Part shown: positions 51,376-60,903 of the stretch, piece by piece
How the letters are laid out: each line of letters begins with the position of its first letter
How positions within the stretch are numbered: position 1 is the first letter of the stretch
Assembly (NCBI GenBank): GCA_038244815.1
Contig: JBBRTB010000001.1
Span: 186,001-250,000, forward strand
Direction: 5' to 3'
Origin: DASVHS01 sp038244815
Lineage (GTDB): Bacteria; Acidobacteriota; Thermoanaerobaculia; Gp7-AA8
DNA length: 64,000 nt
Program-made: the position numbers and the translations under genes
Notes under the pieces: generated by a model
What the model saw: the letters and a program-made list of their open reading frames with translations, nothing else
Told to the model about the DNA's origin: nothing
Databases searched by the model: none

Positions 51376-51880
51376 CAGCGGGCGGGGTCCACTTCATCAG
51401 AAGGTAGACGCCGTTGGTGTCGACCCTGGCGAAGCCGAGGCGTTCATAGAGGCGGAGCGCCGGGTTGAATGCTTCGACGTGAATCGTCACCGGCTTTCCG
51501 GATGCCGCACCGCGCCCGAGCACCGCGGCCAGCAGCGTCGATCCGATGCCTCCCCCGCGCCACTGCGGCGTGAGGGCGACGTCGACCAGCCGGATCTGAT
51601 CGCGCCATTCGTCGATCCAGAGCCGGCCGATGGGGGCGCCGTCGTTCTCGATGATGTTCCGTTCGCACGTCGGGTAGTGGATGCGGTAGTGCTCGAATTG
51701 CGCGGCGAACTGCTGATCGAGAAAGGCCTCTTTTTGTGCCGCATCAAAGGGAAAATGCTGCATCTCCTCCGCGCGCGTCGATGCGTAGAGACGCCGCATG
51801 AAGGGGTAATCGGCGCCGGTGGCGGGGCGGAGGGTGATCGCGCCGAAAGCGGCGCGATCACCCTTTTCGAAAATGCTCAA
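51368..51880 (-). CDS. GNAT-family N-acetyltransferase
   Basis: A 170-aa GNAT enzyme with the acetyl-CoA loop QWRGGGIGSTLL (R/QxxGxG/A) and the C-terminal NPALRLYERLGFARV motif. It starts (TTG) 4 nt after the stop of the upstream tail-collar gene, so it is the last gene of the giant-protein operon. It may acetylate a protein or small molecule; possibly a modifier of the exported proteins, which is speculation. Confidence 0.88.
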   Translation of the reverse strand: MSIFEKGDRAAFGAITLRPATGADYPFMRRLYASTRAEEMQHFPFDAAQKEAFLDQQFAAQFEHYRIHYPTCERNIIENDGAPIGRLWIDEWRDQIRLVDVALTPQWRGGGIGSTLLAAVLGRGAASGKPVTIHVEAFNPALRLYERLGFARVDTNGVYLLMKWTPPAAT

Positions 51881-51884
51881 GGGT

Positions 51885-52409
51885 CTAGGTGCGCGGCGGG
51901 AACACGCCCTGCAGAGCGATGTTGAAGTAGAACGTCACATACGGCTGCAGGTTGTTGTGAGGCTGGTCGCCGCCTGCTGGGGCGAGCGCGTTCGGGGACA
52001 TCGGGACCAGATTCTGGTTGACGATGCTCTGATAGGCATTGATGCTCGATCCCCTGCCCAGGGTGTTGTTGGCCGGGTCTGGAGACTCGGAAACGTTCCG
52101 GTCACCGCGCAGGGTGTGCGCATGAGACGCCATTTCCGACTCCAGCAGCGAGACAGTGTCCGAACCGCCTGTCTCGCCCAGGTCGTGCAGAGAGAGCCCC
52201 GGCCCCTGGCCGGGATGCATCGGGGCGCGGCCTTGCAGGTCAGGCAGCGCGAAGTTCGACTTACCGTCCCCTCCATACGTCGTACCGAGCAGAGAGAACA
52301 GTGCCGTGTTCTGAGAGAGCGGCAGCAACTGACCGTCACACCATGCCCAACCCTTGGGAGCGAAGTTGAAGGGAAAAATCCGAATTTCCGCAACGAACGG
52401 ATCTGCCAT
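51885..52409 (-). CDS. Tail-collar (MdpB-like) protein 1
   Basis: A 174-aa phage-tail-collar-type protein. The domain starts FAPKGWAWCDGQLLPLSQNT and continues GTTYGGDGKSNFALPDLQGR and a GDQPHNNLQPY ending. Such proteins are called microcystin-dependent protein family members (MdpB) in cyanobacteria; their role outside phages is unclear. GGAG lies before the ATG. It is followed by the GNAT gene. No phage genes surround it. Confidence 0.9.
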   Translation of the reverse strand: MADPFVAEIRIFPFNFAPKGWAWCDGQLLPLSQNTALFSLLGTTYGGDGKSNFALPDLQGRAPMHPGQGPGLSLHDLGETGGSDTVSLLESEMASHAHTLRGDRNVSESPDPANNTLGRGSSINAYQSIVNQNLVPMSPNALAPAGGDQPHNNLQPYVTFYFNIALQGVFPPRT

Positions 52410-52457
52410 GGTTCATTCTCCTAATCATCGTTTTTCAGCAGTAGCGCCAACCAACTC

Positions 52458-52961
52458 CTATGTCGGAGACGGGAAGATACCAAAGAGCGAGATGATGAAG
52501 TCCACGCACAGATAGGGTTGAAAATTCGAGTGTGGCTGACTGCCGCCGGTGGATGCGATCGCGGTCGAAGCCATATTGTCCGTCGGGTTTTCATTGATGT
52601 ACAGGAACCCCGTCGTCGTTTTCGCTGGAACGCCGTTCTGCGGTGCGGACGCCGACCCCGGCGATGAGGTCGCCAGGAGTGGATGGCCATGGGATGGGAT
52701 TTGATTGACCGTGAGAGTGATCTCTTCCGCGCCTCCGTTCTCAGCCAGGACGAAGCCGTTCCCCTGATGAATCGGCAGGCGCCCTCGAAGATCGGGCAAA
52801 CCGAACGTTGATTGTCCGTCTCCGCCGTAGGTCGTGCCAATCAACTGAAAGAGCGTTTCGTTCTCGCTGATCGGAAGCAACTGGCCCTCGCAAAACATCC
52901 AGCCGGCCGGTGCAAAGTTGCCGGCGAACATCCGGATCTCGCCTACATAAGGTTGTGCCAT
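52458..52961 (-). CDS. Tail-collar (MdpB-like) protein 2
   Basis: A 167-aa paralogue of the neighbouring collar proteins: FAPAGWMFCEGQLLPISENE, GTTYGGDGQSTFGLPDLRGR and the GSQPHSNFQPYL end. The ATG at 52961 is chosen by homology and GAGAGGAC upstream; the longer frame from 53426 runs antisense to the third gene. Eleven nt separate it from the upstream paralogue, so the set is cotranscribed. Confidence 0.9.
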   Translation of the reverse strand: MAQPYVGEIRMFAGNFAPAGWMFCEGQLLPISENETLFQLIGTTYGGDGQSTFGLPDLRGRLPIHQGNGFVLAENGGAEEITLTVNQIPSHGHPLLATSSPGSASAPQNGVPAKTTTGFLYINENPTDNMASTAIASTGGSQPHSNFQPYLCVDFIISLFGIFPSPT

Positions 52962-52972
52962 GGTCGTCCTCT

Positions 52973-53485
52973 CTAGTTCTGGCTGGGGAAGATTCCTTGA
53001 AGGGCGATGCAAAATGACAACGTGAGAAATGGCTGCATGTTGAGATGGGCTTGTGACCCGCCGGCATTTGTGACGCTGGCGGGGCTCATGGCAACCAGGC
53101 TCGACGGCGAGCCATACGCCAGGCCCGGCGAACTGTCCGCGAGAATCGTCGCGTTCTGGGCGCTTGGGGGGCTGGCGTTCGCGCTCACGGAATTCGCGTT
53201 CAGGACGTGGGTATGCGTCGGCAACTCCGCGATCGAGAGCGTGTGTGCCTGCTCGCCTCCCCTCTCGCCGAGAGTGTGGCTGCTCCCGACGTGAATCGGG
53301 ACCCTGCCGCGAATGTCGGGCAAGCCGAAATTCACCCGCCCATCGCCGCCGAAGGTGGTTCCCAGCAACGAAAACAGTCCCTGATTCTGGTTGATGGGCA
53401 GAAGTTGTCCATCGCTGAGCGCCCACCCCTTAGGCGCGAAGGTGAAACTCATAATCCTGATTTCAGCTAGAAAGGGCTCGGCCAT
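52973..53485 (-). CDS. Tail-collar (MdpB-like) protein 3
   Basis: A 170-aa paralogue: FAPKGWALSDGQLLPINQNQ, GTTFGGDGRVNFGLPDIRGR and GSQAHLNMQPFL near the end. The usual Cys of the CxGQLLP motif is replaced by Ser. GGAGGGAAAGAG lies before the ATG. It starts 14 nt after the giant surface-protein gene, linking the two in one operon. Confidence 0.9.
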   Translation of the reverse strand: MAEPFLAEIRIMSFTFAPKGWALSDGQLLPINQNQGLFSLLGTTFGGDGRVNFGLPDIRGRVPIHVGSSHTLGERGGEQAHTLSIAELPTHTHVLNANSVSANASPPSAQNATILADSSPGLAYGSPSSLVAMSPASVTNAGGSQAHLNMQPFLTLSFCIALQGIFPSQN

Positions 53486-53499
53486 TCTCTTTCCCTCCT

Positions 53500-56400
53500 T
53501 TACGGTGTCGGACCGGGATTGGTTGGCAACGTGGCCGTACATGTGGCGAACGTCCCGCTGCCACCGAAGCTGGAGTCATTGATGGGCGTGTTCCCATTGT
53601 TGTTCCAAGTCACGCCGGCGTCGGTGTTGAATCCGTTCATCCTGAAGAATCCATTGGCGCTCGGCACACGCGCCCGGAACGAGAAGATGGAGGACGGATT
53701 CCGCGTGATGGCGTTGCTCGCCACGTTGGTGCAAATGGCGTTCGTGTCGCTGGCGTTGGTCGCGGAGAGAATGACGATGCCGTATGCCGAAGCAGCGCCG
53801 ATGGTGACGTTGTTGCCGGTCACCGTGGCGTTGAGCGTGTTGGTCGCGCCGCCCGGATTGGCCGATACCCTGCCGATTCCAGAAAGGTCGATGCCGGAAT
53901 CGGCCGAGGCGATGTTGACGACATTGTTCACCACCTCAATCCTGGCGGTCGCATCCTTGTTGATGTTGGCCCGGATCCCGGAGCCGACGTTTCCGACGCT
54001 GCTGAGGACCTTCACGTCGGGATTGTTGTCGATCCGCCCGTTGATCGTGGCGCTCGTATCGCCGAAGACGTTGATGGCCGGGCCGTTCCGCGCATAGACC
54101 TTCGGGTTGTTCTCGACGTTGAACACCAGCGTTGCCGAATTGTCGGCTTCCAGCGACATGCCGATCATGTCGCCGCTGCCGGCATCGAACGTGCTGTTGG
54201 TCACGTCGATGTCGTTGCTGCCACTGTTGATGGCCTGCGCGTTGAGGCCGTGCGTGCGGATGCGCAGGATCGAACTATTGTTGATGTTCAGAACCATGCT
54301 CGACGTTCCCTGAGCCCGGGCCTGCAGACCGGTGTTGCCGACCGGAGAGGTCTGGTTGTCGCGGAGCGTCGATCCGGTCACGTTGAGTGTCATCAGGGGA
54401 CCGATCGTGTTGACGATCTCCACGACGTCGGCGGCGGGGAAGGAAAGATCGGAGTTGGTGATGGCGCACGATCCGGTCAGCTCCCGCATCTTGATGCACC
54501 CTTCCTCGACCGCGTTTCCGCAGCCGGTGATGTTGCTGTTGTTAAGCGTGAAATTGCTCACGCTGATCCCGTTGATCCCTTCCTGCGCCGTCGTACCGCT
54601 GATGTTGATGGTATCCAGCGTCACGCCGGTGACACTGCTGAGATAGATCACCGCGTTGCAGGCGGCGGTGGACAGGTCGGTGCACGTGCCGCCGTCCGAG
54701 GTGCTGGCATTGGTGAAGTTGATGTTCTTCAGCGACAGCGCCTTGGTGGTGATGAACTCGCCGGCCCGTGTGCTGATGTTCTGAATCGTGCCGCCCGACC
54801 CTGCCGTGGACCCGGTTCCGGTGACGATGAGCCCGCCGTTGCCCGCGGCAGTCCCGGTGTTGTTGAGGACGATCCCCTTCGCGGCGCCGTTCACCGAGAT
54901 GCTGCGGAACGTCAGACTGCCCGCGCCGATGTTGGTGTTGGCGAAGTTGACCGCGGTCGCCGTCGTCGTGGTAATCGTACTCGTCGTGTCGGTCGCCGTC
55001 ACCGTCCCGCCGCCGGTTGCATTGAACGCCGTATTCGCGCCGGTGGAGAGCGTCAACGCGCCGGAGAAGCTGATGGTCGAGCCGGTGTTGTTCGTGAGGT
55101 CGATGCCCTTCCCGGTCGTCGCGCTGACCGTGCCGGAATAGCTGATCGTGGCATTGCTCGCATTGACCTTGAACGAGGTCCCGGCGGCGCTGGAGATGCC
55201 CGAGATGCTGCCTCCGGCGGAGAACGATCCCAGCACCGTGTCGAGAGAGACGCCGGTCGTGTTGCTGCTCGTGGTCGAGACGGACGTGAACGGAAGGCTC
55301 GCCGTGACCGTGCCCAGGTTGACGGCCGGCCCACCGGCGGAAGTCACGGTTGCCACACCCGCGCCGACCGCGATCTGGAAGCCTGTGCCCCCGGCGGCAT
55401 TGAACGTTGCACCGCTCGAGGCTAGCAGGCCGGTGCCGTTGTCGTTGACGATGTCGAGGTCGGTGAAGCTCAGATCGCCCTTGACGCTGGTCAGGAGCAT
55501 TCCCGAGGCGCCGACGCCGTTGCCCGCGGCACCGATCACGGTGGTTCCGCCCGAGACTGTGTTGAAGGGGTTGCCAGGGGTCGCATCGAATACGGCGCTG
55601 GTCACCGTGATGCCACTGCCGACGGTGTTGCCGCCGATGGCGTTGTTCGCGAAGTTCGTGATCGTGGTGCTCGTGCTTCCCGTGCCGTTGATATTGATGC
55701 CGGTGGCGCTCGCGGTGATGGTGTTGGCGTTGAGATTGAGCACCAGGTTGCCCGCCACGGTCTGCTGCGCGTCGATGCCGTTCTGCGTGGCCGCGCTGAC
55801 CACGCTGTTCTGGACGGTGATGGTGGACGTCGCCGAGCTGGCGCCGGAGATCCTGATGCCGTTGTTCGCGGTGGCGTTATTCACCACCACGTTGTCGACC
55901 GTCGCGGTCAGTGTATTCGCGCCCGAGGAGTTGAGGTTGATCCCGTTGGCCGTCCCGGCAACCGCCAGGCCTTTGATGAACACACCGGTGAGGCTCCCGG
56001 CGCTGGCCGAGACGGTGACACCGTCACCGGCGCTGTTGCCGATGGTGGGCCTCGGACCGACGGTGACGAGAGTCTGGGCATTGACGATCAGACCGTTCGC
56101 TTCGCCGAGGAGCTGCTGGCCGTTCTTGAGACTGATGCCGGCGTTCTGTCCGCTGTTCGATCCGTCGCCGTTGTAGACGAAGAGGATGTCGTTCGCGGTT
56201 GAAGCGGTCCCCGCGGCTGCCAGCGTGTTGAACGGCGACTGCGACTGACCGTTGCCCGCCCCTCCGTTGTTCTTCACGTACCAGACGCGGTTGGCGAGAT
56301 TGAGCGTGACCGTGGCGGGAGCGGACGTGACCGCCGCCACTCCTCCCGTGTTGCTCGTGACGGTGTAACTGAACGAGTCGGTCGTGGTCGCTGCCAGAGT

Positions 56401-59400
56401 GGGATTGGCCTTCGGCCTGTAGAGGAAGGTGCCGTCGGTCTGGATCGTGACGCTTCCGCCCGCCGAAGTGGCGAAGGGTCCGGCCGTCGCCGCGACGCCG
56501 CCCGAAGGCAGATCGTTCGCGATGATCGTTCCGCTCAGACTGACGAACGGAGTCGCTGGAGTGCCAGTGAGACCGCCGGTGATCGCGGCCTGCGTGTTGT
56601 CCACCAGGTTGCTGTACGAGTCTCCCGTCGCTACCGGAGCAACACTGAGCGTGTAGGTGCTGCCTGTGCCGGAGCAACTGTTCGTGTCGGTGGCCGTGAC
56701 CGTGATCGGATACGTGCCGGTCTGCGTCGGCGTGCCGGAGAGAACGCCGGTCGCCGGATTCAACGTCACGCCGTTCGGCAGCGTCCCGGTTTCACTCCAG
56801 TTGGCGGTGCCGAGAATCCCGCTCGCCGTGAACGTCGCACTGAACAGAGAACCGATCGTGGCGGACGTGGCGCCCGGATTCGTGACGGTGATGGTCTGGC
56901 AGGTGATGACGAGCGTGTATGTGGGTCCGGTGCCGGTGCAACCGTTCTGGTCGGTGGCCGTGACCGTGATCGGGAACGAGCCGGTCTGCGTCGTCGTGCC
57001 GGCAAGCGCGCCGGTCGCGCTGTTGAGGATAATCCCCGTCGGCAGCGCACCGGTCTCGCTCCAGCTCACCGTCCCGAGGATGCCGCTGGCGCTGAACGTC
57101 TGGCTGAAGGCGGTACCGGCGACGCCGGTGCTGACGCCGGGGTTGGTGACCGTGATGGTCTGGCAGTTGATAACCAGCGTGTATGTCGGTCCGGAACCGG
57201 TGCAGCCGTTGCTGTCGGTGGCCGTGACGGTGATCGGGAACGTGCCGACCTGCGTCGTGGTACCCGAGAGCACTCCCGTCGACGTGTTCAAGGTGATGCC
57301 GGTGGGCAGCGCGCCGCTCTCCGACCAGGCGATCGTGCCGTTGCCGCCGGTCTGCGAGAACGTCTGGCTGAACGCCACGCCGGCGGTGCCCGTCGTCGTG
57401 GACGGATTCGTCACGGTGATGACGTTGCAGGTGATGACCAGCGAGTACGTCGGGCCGGTGCCCGTGCAGCCGTTACCGTCGGTGACGGTGACGACGATGT
57501 CGAATGGTCCCGACTGCAGCGGCGTACCGGAGAGGATCCCCGTTGACGGGTCAAGTAACAGGCCGGTCGGCAGCGTGCTGGCCGTGGCAAAGGTCGCGCC
57601 GCCGAGCGCACCGCTCTGGGTGAACGTCTCGCTGAACGGTGAGCCGACGGTGCCGGTGGTGTTCGCCGGATTCGTGACGGTGATGGTCTGGCAGTTGACG
57701 GTGAGTGTGAACGATCGTACGGAGCTGCAGCCATTGCTGTCGGTCACGCTGACGTTGAGCGGGAAGTTTCCGAACTGCGTGGGCGTCCCCGAAAGCAACC
57801 CGGTCGAGGTATCGAACGTGATTCCGGCCGGCAGCGCCCCGCTCTCGCTCCACGTGACCGATCCCGTCGCACCGCTCTCCGTAAACTGGCCGCTGTACGC
57901 CGAGCCTACGGTCGCGACATTGCTCCCTGGAGGCGTGATCGAAATCACCTGGCAGAAGATAAAGAGGTTGTAGGTCGCCCCCATGCCCGTGCAGCCGTTG
58001 CTGTCGGTCACTGTGACGACCATCGGGAAACTGCCCGGGACCATGGGGGTCCCGGAGAGCGTGCCATCGGCCGCCAGCGTCAGACCGGCGGGGAGCGTGC
58101 TCGAGGTCGTGAACGTGGCCGTGCCGTGCGCACCCGATTGCGAGAAGGACTGGCTGAACGGGGCATTCACCGTCCCTGACGTTGTGGCCGGATTCGTGAC
58201 GGTGATGGTCTGGCAGCTGATCGTCAGCGTGTATGACGAGGTCGCGAAGCAGCCGTTCGTGTCCGTCACTTTGACTGAGATCGGGTACGAGCCGGGAGCC
58301 GCCGGAGAACCGGAGAGGACACCGCTGGCGGAGTCGAGCGTGATGCCGCCCGGCAGCGTTCCGGTCTCGCTCCACGTCGCGGTGGCGAGAATCCCGCTGG
58401 CGGTGAAGGTCTGGCTGAAGGGCGCGTCGACGGTGCCGCTGTTGACGCCCGGATTGGTGACGGTGATGGTCTGGCAACTGAACGTCAGAGTGTAAGTGGC
58501 GCCCGTGCCGGTGCAGCCGTTCTGGTCGGTGGCCGTGACCGTGATCGGGAACGAGCCGACCTCCGTCGTCGTGCCGGAGAGAATGCCCGTGGAACTATCG
58601 AGCGTGATGCCGCCCGGAAGTGTTCCGCTTTCCGACCAGGTGATCGTGCCCATGCCGCCTGACTCGGTGAAGGTCTGGCTGAACGCGGTCCCGGCCGTGC
58701 CAGTCGACACTCCCGGATTGGTCACGGTGATCGTGGGACAGGTGATCGTCAACGTGTAGGGCGGATTCGTCCCGGTGCATCCGTTGCCGTCCGTCACCGT
58801 GACGACGATCGGGAACGGGCCACCCTGCATCGGCGTCCCGGCGAGGATTCCGTTGCTGGCCAGCGTCAAACCGGTTGGTAGTGTCGAGGCCGTCGTGAAC
58901 GTCGCTCCACCGATCGAGCCGCTCTCCGTAAAGGAGATGTTCAGCGACGTGCCCGCGGGCGAGCTGGTCGTGGCGGGATTGGTGACGGTGATGTTCTGGC
59001 AACTGATGACGAGGTTGTACGTCGTATTGGTGCCCGTGCATCCGTTGGCATCGGTCACCGTCACGTCGATCGGGAACGTGCCCGGCTGCGTGGGCGAGCC
59101 GCTGAGCAGACCGGACGTTGAGAGCGTGAGACCGGCCGGCAGCGCGCTGGCGGTCGTGAACGTCGACGAGCCGATCGCGCCCGTCTCGGTGAACTGTTGG
59201 CTGAACGGAGTGGAGACCGTTCCCGTGGCCGTGCCTGGATTCGTGACCGTGATCGTCGGGCAGGTGACGGTGAGGGAGTAGACCGACCCCGTACCGGTAC
59301 AACCGTTCTGGTCGGTGGCCGTGACCGTAATCGGGAACGAGCCGGTCTCCGTCGGCGTACCCGCGAGCGTTCCGTCCGCGGCGAGCGTCACGCCTGCCGG

Positions 59401-60903
59401 CAGCGCACTGGCGGTCGAGAACGTGGTCGTCCCGATTCCGCCGCTCTCGGTGAAGGTCTGGCTGAACGGAGCGCCGGCTACGGTCGTGGTTGTGGCAGGG
59501 TTGGTCACGGTGATGGTCGGACAGACGACGGTGAGCGTGAACGGCTGCGGTGCGCTCGATCCGTGAACGTTCGACGCCGTGAACTGGATGTTGTAGACGC
59601 CGGCGCTGCTGGGTCCCGGCGTTCCGCTGAGGACGCCCATCCCCTTGGTCGGACCGCTGCCGTCGACGAAGGTGATACCCGGCGGCAGTGCGCCCGACTC
59701 CACGATCGAAGCCTTCGGCTGGCCGCTGGTGGTCACGGTGAACGTTCCGAAGATTCCTGAGGTGAACGTGACGTTGTTGGCGCTGGTGATGACCGGGATC
59801 TTGTCGACGGTGATCGTGAACGTCTGCGCAGACGACGTATCCACGCCGCCGTTCGCCGTGCCGCCGTTGTCATGGATCATGACAGTGACGGTGGCCACGC
59901 CGAACATTCCCACCGCGGGTGTGAACGTGAGATCGCCGCCCGCGCTGATCGAAGGCTGCGACGAGAACAAGGCGTTGTTGTCGTTCGACACGATGAAGTC
60001 GAGGACCTGCCCCGCTTCATCCGGCGGGCCGGCGCTGAGACTGGTCGCCCAGCCCGCGTCGTTCTGCAGACCATCGGTATCGAGCACCAGCAAGTCCACG
60101 CCCTTGGTGAAGCTTGGTGCATCGTTGACCGGCGTGACGGTGATGGTGAACGTCTGGACCGCCGAGGTGTCGACGCCGCCGTTGGCGGTACCGCCGTCGT
60201 CGTGAATCTGCACACTCACCGCCGCCGAGCCGTTGGCGTTCGGCGCCGGCATGAACGTGAGAACGCCGGCCGGCGAAATCGCCGGCTGCGCAGCGAACAA
60301 GGCGTTGTTGTTGTTGCTGACGAGGAAATCGACGTTCTGCGTCTCGCCCGGACCGGCGCTGATGGCCGTGGCCCACGGTTGGTTGTAGCCGTTGTCCTCG
60401 AGGACCGTGACGTTGCCGCCGCTGGTGAAGGACGGTGCGTCGTTGACGCCGGTGACGGTGATGGTGACGGTGGCAGTCGCCGATTGCAGAAGACCGTCAC
60501 TGGTCCGGTACGTGAACGCGTCGACGCCGAAGAAATTCACGTTCGGTGTGTAGACGAACGATCCATCCCCGTTCAGGGTGAGCGTGCCGTTGGCCGTCGT
60601 CGTCACCAGCGAGGCCGTCAGGGACGACGCCGGCGAGTCGGGGTCCGTGTCGTTCCCCAATACGCCCGGTGCCGGGACGTTGAGCACCATCTCTTCGAGA
60701 GTGGTGTACGCATCGTTGACCGCCGTGGGCGGATCGTTCACGGGATTGACGGTGATGTGAACGGTGGCCAGGTTCGAGGTCAGCAGATGGTCGGTGGCCC
60801 GGTAGGTAAACGAGTCCGATGTAGTCTCGCTGCCGTCGTGGACATAGGTGAAACTGCCGTCGGCATTGAGCGTGAGCGTTCCGTGCAGCGGCCCGGTGAC
60901 CAC
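53500..60903 (-). CDS. Giant surface protein, main part (cadherin/Ig-like repeats and beta-helix)
   Basis: This 2,467-aa frame is the C-terminal 85% of one protein that starts at about 62237. Order: two Big_9/VCBS-type repeats (GTLTLNADGSFTY; DDAY-type), two cadherin-like repeats (FTSGGNVTVLEDNG; FTITVTPVNDAPSF), twelve He_PIG Ig-like repeats of about 87 residues with CQTITVTNP and DxNGCTGTG in each, then a beta-helix region from VWYVKNNGGAGNGQSQSP to the end (CTATLPTNPGPTP). The paired cysteines in each Ig-like repeat could form disulphides. No anchor or sorting motif is obvious at the C-terminus. Likely an extracellular adhesin or matrix protein. It leads the tail-collar operon. Confidence 0.85.
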   Translation of the reverse strand: MVTGPLHGTLTLNADGSFTYVHDGSETTSDSFTYRATDHLLTSNLATVHITVNPVNDPPTAVNDAYTTLEEMVLNVPAPGVLGNDTDPDSPASSLTASLVTTTANGTLTLNGDGSFVYTPNVNFFGVDAFTYRTSDGLLQSATATVTITVTGVNDAPSFTSGGNVTVLEDNGYNQPWATAISAGPGETQNVDFLVSNNNNALFAAQPAISPAGVLTFMPAPNANGSAAVSVQIHDDGGTANGGVDTSAVQTFTITVTPVNDAPSFTKGVDLLVLDTDGLQNDAGWATSLSAGPPDEAGQVLDFIVSNDNNALFSSQPSISAGGDLTFTPAVGMFGVATVTVMIHDNGGTANGGVDTSSAQTFTITVDKIPVITSANNVTFTSGIFGTFTVTTSGQPKASIVESGALPPGITFVDGSGPTKGMGVLSGTPGPSSAGVYNIQFTASNVHGSSAPQPFTLTVVCPTITVTNPATTTTVAGAPFSQTFTESGGIGTTTFSTASALPAGVTLAADGTLAGTPTETGSFPITVTATDQNGCTGTGSVYSLTVTCPTITVTNPGTATGTVSTPFSQQFTETGAIGSSTFTTASALPAGLTLSTSGLLSGSPTQPGTFPIDVTVTDANGCTGTNTTYNLVISCQNITVTNPATTSSPAGTSLNISFTESGSIGGATFTTASTLPTGLTLASNGILAGTPMQGGPFPIVVTVTDGNGCTGTNPPYTLTITCPTITVTNPGVSTGTAGTAFSQTFTESGGMGTITWSESGTLPGGITLDSSTGILSGTTTEVGSFPITVTATDQNGCTGTGATYTLTFSCQTITVTNPGVNSGTVDAPFSQTFTASGILATATWSETGTLPGGITLDSASGVLSGSPAAPGSYPISVKVTDTNGCFATSSYTLTISCQTITVTNPATTSGTVNAPFSQSFSQSGAHGTATFTTSSTLPAGLTLAADGTLSGTPMVPGSFPMVVTVTDSNGCTGMGATYNLFIFCQVISITPPGSNVATVGSAYSGQFTESGATGSVTWSESGALPAGITFDTSTGLLSGTPTQFGNFPLNVSVTDSNGCSSVRSFTLTVNCQTITVTNPANTTGTVGSPFSETFTQSGALGGATFATASTLPTGLLLDPSTGILSGTPLQSGPFDIVVTVTDGNGCTGTGPTYSLVITCNVITVTNPSTTTGTAGVAFSQTFSQTGGNGTIAWSESGALPTGITLNTSTGVLSGTTTQVGTFPITVTATDSNGCTGSGPTYTLVINCQTITVTNPGVSTGVAGTAFSQTFSASGILGTVSWSETGALPTGIILNSATGALAGTTTQTGSFPITVTATDQNGCTGTGPTYTLVITCQTITVTNPGATSATIGSLFSATFTASGILGTANWSETGTLPNGVTLNPATGVLSGTPTQTGTYPITVTATDTNSCSGTGSTYTLSVAPVATGDSYSNLVDNTQAAITGGLTGTPATPFVSLSGTIIANDLPSGGVAATAGPFATSAGGSVTIQTDGTFLYRPKANPTLAATTTDSFSYTVTSNTGGVAAVTSAPATVTLNLANRVWYVKNNGGAGNGQSQSPFNTLAAAGTASTANDILFVYNGDGSNSGQNAGISLKNGQQLLGEANGLIVNAQTLVTVGPRPTIGNSAGDGVTVSASAGSLTGVFIKGLAVAGTANGINLNSSGANTLTATVDNVVVNNATANNGIRISGASSATSTITVQNSVVSAATQNGIDAQQTVAGNLVLNLNANTITASATGININGTGSTSTTITNFANNAIGGNTVGSGITVTSAVFDATPGNPFNTVSGGTTVIGAAGNGVGASGMLLTSVKGDLSFTDLDIVNDNGTGLLASSGATFNAAGGTGFQIAVGAGVATVTSAGGPAVNLGTVTASLPFTSVSTTSSNTTGVSLDTVLGSFSAGGSISGISSAAGTSFKVNASNATISYSGTVSATTGKGIDLTNNTGSTISFSGALTLSTGANTAFNATGGGTVTATDTTSTITTTTATAVNFANTNIGAGSLTFRSISVNGAAKGIVLNNTGTAAGNGGLIVTGTGSTAGSGGTIQNISTRAGEFITTKALSLKNINFTNASTSDGGTCTDLSTAACNAVIYLSSVTGVTLDTINISGTTAQEGINGISVSNFTLNNSNITGCGNAVEEGCIKMRELTGSCAITNSDLSFPAADVVEIVNTIGPLMTLNVTGSTLRDNQTSPVGNTGLQARAQGTSSMVLNINNSSILRIRTHGLNAQAINSGSNDIDVTNSTFDAGSGDMIGMSLEADNSATLVFNVENNPKVYARNGPAINVFGDTSATINGRIDNNPDVKVLSSVGNVGSGIRANINKDATARIEVVNNVVNIASADSGIDLSGIGRVSANPGGATNTLNATVTGNNVTIGAASAYGIVILSATNASDTNAICTNVASNAITRNPSSIFSFRARVPSANGFFRMNGFNTDAGVTWNNNGNTPINDSSFGGSGTFATCTATLPTNPGPTP

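Noticed and set aside
51885..53485. Possible prophage tail module
   Set aside because: Tail-collar domains are present, but no other phage structural, lysis or replication gene is nearby, and the operon is led by a secreted giant protein.
54000..60000. Regular repeats at about 260-bp spacing that might suggest a CRISPR array or satellite
   Set aside because: The period corresponds to 87 codons and the repeats are diverged Ig-like protein domains in one reading frame, without identical short repeats and unique spacers.
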